From an uncultured Clostridia bacterium (GTDB lineage: Bacteria; Bacillota; Clostridia; Oscillospirales; Oscillospiraceae): a DNA stretch of 5,729 nt. A program made the position numbers and the translations under genes. The DNA lies in contig CAKNZJ010000198.1 of assembly GCA_932222125.1 (NCBI GenBank), forward strand, positions 1 to 5,729. Reading direction: 5' to 3'. Positions 4,338 through 5,729 of the stretch are shown one piece after another (position 1 is the stretch's first letter; each line of letters starts with the position of its first letter). Below the pieces are notes generated by a model. That model was not told the origin of the DNA. It did no database searches and worked only from the letters and a program-made list of their open reading frames with translations.

Positions 4338-5729
4338 TCTTGTCCCCATCGCTGAAAAGGTCCATCGGAAGCAGAGCCGGATGTCGGTCATCTGTATCGT
4401 CCTGTCTGTGTTCCTGGTCACCACCATTTTCGGTATGGCGGACATGTTTGTCCGCAGTCAGATCCTGCAGTCCCAGCGGGATGATGGCAACTGGCATGTG
4501 GGGCTGAAAAACATCAGCTCCGAGGATGCCGCTCTGATGGCGGTCCGGCCCGATATTGCGGTGCTCTCCCCTTATGGCACGCTGAATTTTGGCGCCAATC
4601 TCGGCTATACCATGGGTGGAAAAGAGGTCGTAATCTTCGGCACAGATGAAAACTGCGTCACGAAAATCTTTCCCGACATGCTGACGGAAGGCAGCTATCC
4701 CCAGGCGGAGGGTGGGGCGCTGGTCACGGAAAACGCCAGAGAGATGATGGGACTCCAGATTGGTGATGAAGTTACAGTGAGCACACCCGACGGCGCCGTT
4801 CATTCCTATCAGGTGACAGGGTTCTTAGGCAATGCCCCTGGCCTGATGCGGCACGACGCCTATGGGCTTTTCCTGTGTATGGAAGATTATTATGCGATCT
4901 ACCCCGGTGTCACGGAGGGTACGTCCGCCGGTTTTGATATTATGTACTATGTCCAATTCTCCAGCACCGGCAATATCCAGGGGAAGATCAGAGAAATCAA
5001 GTCGGTATTCCAGCTCTCAGACAGCCAGGTCGCGGAAAACACAAAGCTGCTCGGCCTTCTGGGGCAGAGCAGGGATAGCTTCATGATGTTTATTTATGCC
5101 GCCGCAGGCATTCTCTTCGTGTTGGTTATGTGCGCTGGCATCCTGATGATCGCCAGCAGCCTGAACAGCAATGTAGCACAGCGCACAGAGTTCTTTGGCC
5201 TGATGCGCTGCATCGGCGCTACGCCCAAACAGGTCATGCGCCTGGTTCGGAAAGAGGCGCTTGCCTGGTGCAGGTTCGCAATTCCTGCCGGTGTGGCCAC
5301 CGGGATCGTTGTCATCTGGGTTTTGTGCGCAATCCTGCGGTATCTGAGCCCCGGCTACTTCTCGGCAATGCCCGCCTTCGGCCTGAGCATACCAAGCGTG
5401 GCGGCCGGAATCCTGGTGGGACTGCTGACAGTACTGTTTGCGGCTCGCTCCCCGGCCAAGCGCGCCTCCAAGGCCTCGCCGCTGGCAGCCGTGTCCGGAA
5501 GCGCCGGGGATACACGGCCTGTCCGGTCTGCGGCCAACACCAGACTGACACGGGTGGATACCGCCCTGGGCATCCACCACGCCGTCTCCAGCCGGAAAAA
5601 CTATCTGCTCATGACCGGCTCCTTCGCCTTGAGCATCGTCCTCTTCCTCTCCTTCTCCGTGACCGTTGACTTCATGCGCCACGCCCTGACACCCCTGCAG
5701 CCCTGGACGCCGGATTTATCCATCGTCAG
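4321..5729 (+). CDS. FtsX-family ABC transporter permease, first 469 residues (partial, cut by window end)
   Basis: The start at ATG 4321 is supported by GGGAGGG (4307-4313) with a 7-nt spacer, and lies within the end of the ATPase gene (17-nt overlap, coupled translation). Visible layout: TM1 about residues 21-42, a large extracytoplasmic MacB-core-like domain about 43-255, TM2 about 256-279, then the conserved FtsX cytoplasmic segment (QRTEFFGLMRCIGATPKQ), TM3 about 318-339, TM4 about 358-376, and the PAKRASKASPLAA signature. After a linker a second unit starts with TM5 at about 428-448 (NYLLMTGSFALSIVLF), and the window ends at about residue 469. The duplicated layout predicts an 8-TM permease of roughly 800 residues or more. 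It is not the 10-TM BceB layout, in which the large external domain sits between TM7 and TM8. It probably assembles with the ATPase as a membrane exporter or mechanotransmitter. Confidence 0.93.
   Translation, partial: MKHYLDLVPIAEKVHRKQSRMSVICIVLSVFLVTTIFGMADMFVRSQILQSQRDDGNWHVGLKNISSEDAALMAVRPDIAVLSPYGTLNFGANLGYTMGGKEVVIFGTDENCVTKIFPDMLTEGSYPQAEGGALVTENAREMMGLQIGDEVTVSTPDGAVHSYQVTGFLGNAPGLMRHDAYGLFLCMEDYYAIYPGVTEGTSAGFDIMYYVQFSSTGNIQGKIREIKSVFQLSDSQVAENTKLLGLLGQSRDSFMMFIYAAAGILFVLVMCAGILMIASSLNSNVAQRTEFFGLMRCIGATPKQVMRLVRKEALAWCRFAIPAGVATGIVVIWVLCAILRYLSPGYFSAMPAFGLSIPSVAAGILVGLLTVLFAARSPAKRASKASPLAAVSGSAGDTRPVRSAANTRLTRVDTALGIHHAVSSRKNYLLMTGSFALSIVLFLSFSVTVDFMRHALTPLQPWTPDLSIV

Noticed and set aside
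4234..4803. Minus-strand 189-codon open frame
   Set aside because: It is antisense to the ATPase/permease junction, where both plus-strand genes have clear motifs and ribosome sites.
5130..5669. Plus-strand 179-codon open frame in another phase
   Set aside because: It overlaps the permease in a different frame. The permease frame carries the TM helices and the FtsX signature, and this one is Arg/Pro/Gly-rich noise.
5017..5682. Minus-strand 221-codon open frame
   Set aside because: It is antisense to the FtsX permease. Its sequence is His/Gln/Gly/Ala-rich and lacks a domain, as expected for the complement of GC-rich coding DNA.

Overview
The window suggests a Gram-positive, gut-type Firmicute (class Clostridia, probably a Lachnospiraceae/Oscillospiraceae-like host). 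The grounds are strong AGGAGG-type ribosome sites on nearly every gene, sigma-A-like promoters, moderately GC-rich coding DNA with an AT-rich intergenic region, and protein families typical of clostridial genomes and their integrative elements. No taxon can be fixed from the sequence alone.

Left third (1-1233, minus strand): a compact four-gene operon reading leftwards out of the window. In transcription order it holds an 87-residue Cys-containing protein, a ~65-residue protein with a dense cysteine motif, a 135-residue protein with 13 cysteines in zinc-ribbon-like pairs, and the first 110 residues of a YodL-like-domain protein cut by the window edge. Small Cys-rich and YodL-like proteins of this sort are common accessory genes of clostridial conjugative elements, so this side is probably mobile-element backbone (inference).

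Middle (1234-1671): an AT-rich divergent intergenic region. On the minus strand a near-consensus promoter (TTGCCT-N17-TATAAT) starts a leader of roughly 230 nt that contains two successive Rho-independent terminators before the first Cys-rich gene. A copy of the first terminator's stem sequence lies just upstream, which suggests alternative folding and attenuation. On the plus strand a separate promoter drives the two-component genes.

Right two thirds (1672-5729, plus strand): an OmpR-type response regulator, a two-TM sensor kinase (ATGA overlap), then after 63 nt a LolD/MacB/SalX-type ABC ATPase and an FtsX-family permease (17-nt overlap) that runs off the right end. The gap before the ATPase holds an extended -10 promoter preceded by a box TTACA-N4-TGTAA and a degenerate second box 22 bp downstream. 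This matches the consensus I recall for BceR-type regulators of antimicrobial-peptide resistance transporters. The likely circuit is: the kinase senses an envelope stress or peptide, phosphorylates the regulator, and the regulator switches on the ABC transporter. The substrate cannot be read from the sequence.
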